Shown here in pieces: positions 63,203 to 64,000 of a stretch of DNA of 64,000 bases. The position numbers and the translations under genes are program-made. Every line of letters starts with the position of its first letter. The first letter of the stretch is position 1. The notes under the pieces are model-generated. The model did not search any database. It saw only the letters and a program-made list of their open reading frames with translations, and was not told the DNA's origin. The DNA is from JBDNJM01 sp041687755 (GTDB lineage Bacteria; Planctomycetota; UBA1135; GCA-002686595): the NCBI GenBank assembly GCA_041687755.1, contig JBDNJM010000154.1, positions 62,001 to 126,000 on the forward strand, given 5' to 3'.

Positions 63203-64000
63203 GTGACCGGACGCGGCGTGCGGCTGATCGCGGGCCTGGCTGGGGCCGCCCTAAGCGGATCGAACCTGCTCTTGGCCTGTGCGGAGCGGCTCCTGTTCCC
63301 AGGGGCCAGCCCCCGCACGCCGGCCCGGGTCGGCGTCCTGCGGGTGGGCATGGTCGGCGATCTCGCGGCCACCTGGCCGGCGCTCGAGGCGCTCGGGCGC
63401 CGCTACCCCAGCGCGGAGCTGGTGCTATTCACATCGTCGGGTCCCCAGGGCGCACCCGGCGGCCGGGAGCTGTTCGGCGGGCGCCCCGGCGTCGATCGGG
63501 TGATCACCTGGAGTCGCGGCGAGTTGCGGAGCAGCGACGGCCGCCGCGCCGTGCTCGCGCGCTGTCGAGAGGCGGCACCGGACCTGATCGTCGGCCTGCC
63601 CCAGGAGCACGGCAGCCCCCGCGGGATCCTGCGCGACCTGCTGTTCTTCCGGCTCGTCGGCGCGCGACGTGCGCGGGGTTTCCGCCTCGGCGGCGTGCGC
63701 TGGCTGGGCGAGCGCGTCTTTCGCGCCCACGCGGCGGTCCGCAGCGCGACGCCGGAACACCTGCGCCTGCAGCGGCTCGCGGGCTGCGAGACCCCCGAGG
63801 GCCCCCGCGGGCAAGCACCCACCGGGCCCGAACCGCTCGAGGCCGAACGCCAGCGCGTGCGAGACCTGCTGCACGAGCACGGCCTGCACGAGTTGCCGCT
63901 GCTGGTGCTCTCACCGGGCGCGAAGCTCCCGACGAAGCGCTGGCCGACCCGCAGCTTCGGCGAGCTGGCCCGCACTTGGAGCGAGGCCGGCGGCGTCGCG
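63203..64000 (+). CDS. Glycosyltransferase family 9 (heptosyltransferase-like), N-terminal part
   Basis: 266 residues are visible from GTG 63203; the gene runs off the window end with no stop. After a hydrophobic start, GVLRVGMVGDLAATWPAL is the GT9 nucleotide-binding beginning, followed by RRYPSAELVLFTSSGPQ and GVDRVITW. The second half starts LLVLSPGAKLPTKRWPTRSF, the second Rossmann domain of GT9 enzymes such as WaaC/WaaF/RfaQ. It would add a sugar (often heptose) to lipopolysaccharide or another polymer from an ADP- or UDP-sugar. The donor cannot be read from sequence. The C-terminus is outside the window. Confidence 0.85.
   Translation, partial: MTGRGVRLIAGLAGAALSGSNLLLACAERLLFPGASPRTPARVGVLRVGMVGDLAATWPALEALGRRYPSAELVLFTSSGPQGAPGGRELFGGRPGVDRVITWSRGELRSSDGRRAVLARCREAAPDLIVGLPQEHGSPRGILRDLLFFRLVGARRARGFRLGGVRWLGERVFRAHAAVRSATPEHLRLQRLAGCETPEGPRGQAPTGPEPLEAERQRVRDLLHEHGLHELPLLVLSPGAKLPTKRWPTRSFGELARTWSEAGGVA

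Overview
The window is GC-rich bacterial chromosome with dense, mostly short-spaced genes. Many starts are GTG or TTG, and neighbouring genes often overlap by four bases (GTGA, ATGA or TTGA). The gene content points to the Planctomycetota, probably a deep uncultured or rarely cultured lineage. The evidence is a DUF1552/DUF1592 (PSCyt) pair, long exported propeller and HYR/dockerin proteins, many HEAT/TPR exported proteins and DUF3501 beside rubrerythrin. Myxococcota or Acidobacteriota are less likely alternatives. No rRNA, tRNA, CRISPR array, prophage or intact transposase was seen.

Layout. 1-4322 (+): the distal part of a type II secretion operon (gspE end, F, G, H, I, J). 4462-19221 (-): serS, the DUF1592/DUF1552 pair, an unrecognised exported protein, folD-rhomboid, tatA-mobA-polyprenyl synthase, and sucC-sucD. 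20119-29869 (+): a repeat/HYR/dockerin protein split from its signal peptide by an in-frame TAG, a frameshifted MscS channel, a double-domain dCTP deaminase and two tandem TPR paralogues. 29927-40173 (mostly -): an orphan rpmH of 41 codons, mdh-fumC, HEAT/TPR proteins, and mnmA overlapping a vWA protein. 40577-43673 (+): yajC, a YraN-like protein and a polyprenyl glycosylphosphotransferase. 43714-49149 (-): a PhyH dioxygenase, a frameshifted DUF2254 protein and the rubrerythrin/Fe-S/DUF3501 cassette. 49499-53608 (+): an HtrA-like protease and a propeller protein. 53647-61322 (-): mnmG, a decayed sigma-factor/carboxypeptidase-regulatory-domain pair, a lipoprotein and a metzincin protease. 61622-64000 (+): a HEAT/TPR protein and the start of a GT9 glycosyltransferase.

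Functional themes. Protein export is heavily represented (type II secretion, TatA, YajC), beside many large secreted proteins. Central carbon metabolism is represented by mdh, fumC and sucCD. The tRNA wobble-uridine modification enzymes MnmA and MnmG both occur, but about 13 kb apart.

The most unusual signal is localised gene decay. The MscS, DUF2254, ECF sigma and carboxypeptidase-domain genes each carry several frameshifts or stops, and the dockerin gene carries a single amber codon. The surrounding housekeeping genes are clean. There is also a 54-bp-arm inverted repeat with REP-like GTGCCAGGCAC cores, and a related 23-nt palindrome. I did not find a clearly new defence or metabolic system. 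The strongest candidates for new biology are the amber-interrupted repeat/cohesin-like/dockerin protein, the tandem TPR pair and the zinc-ribbon/coiled-coil/HEAT membrane protein.
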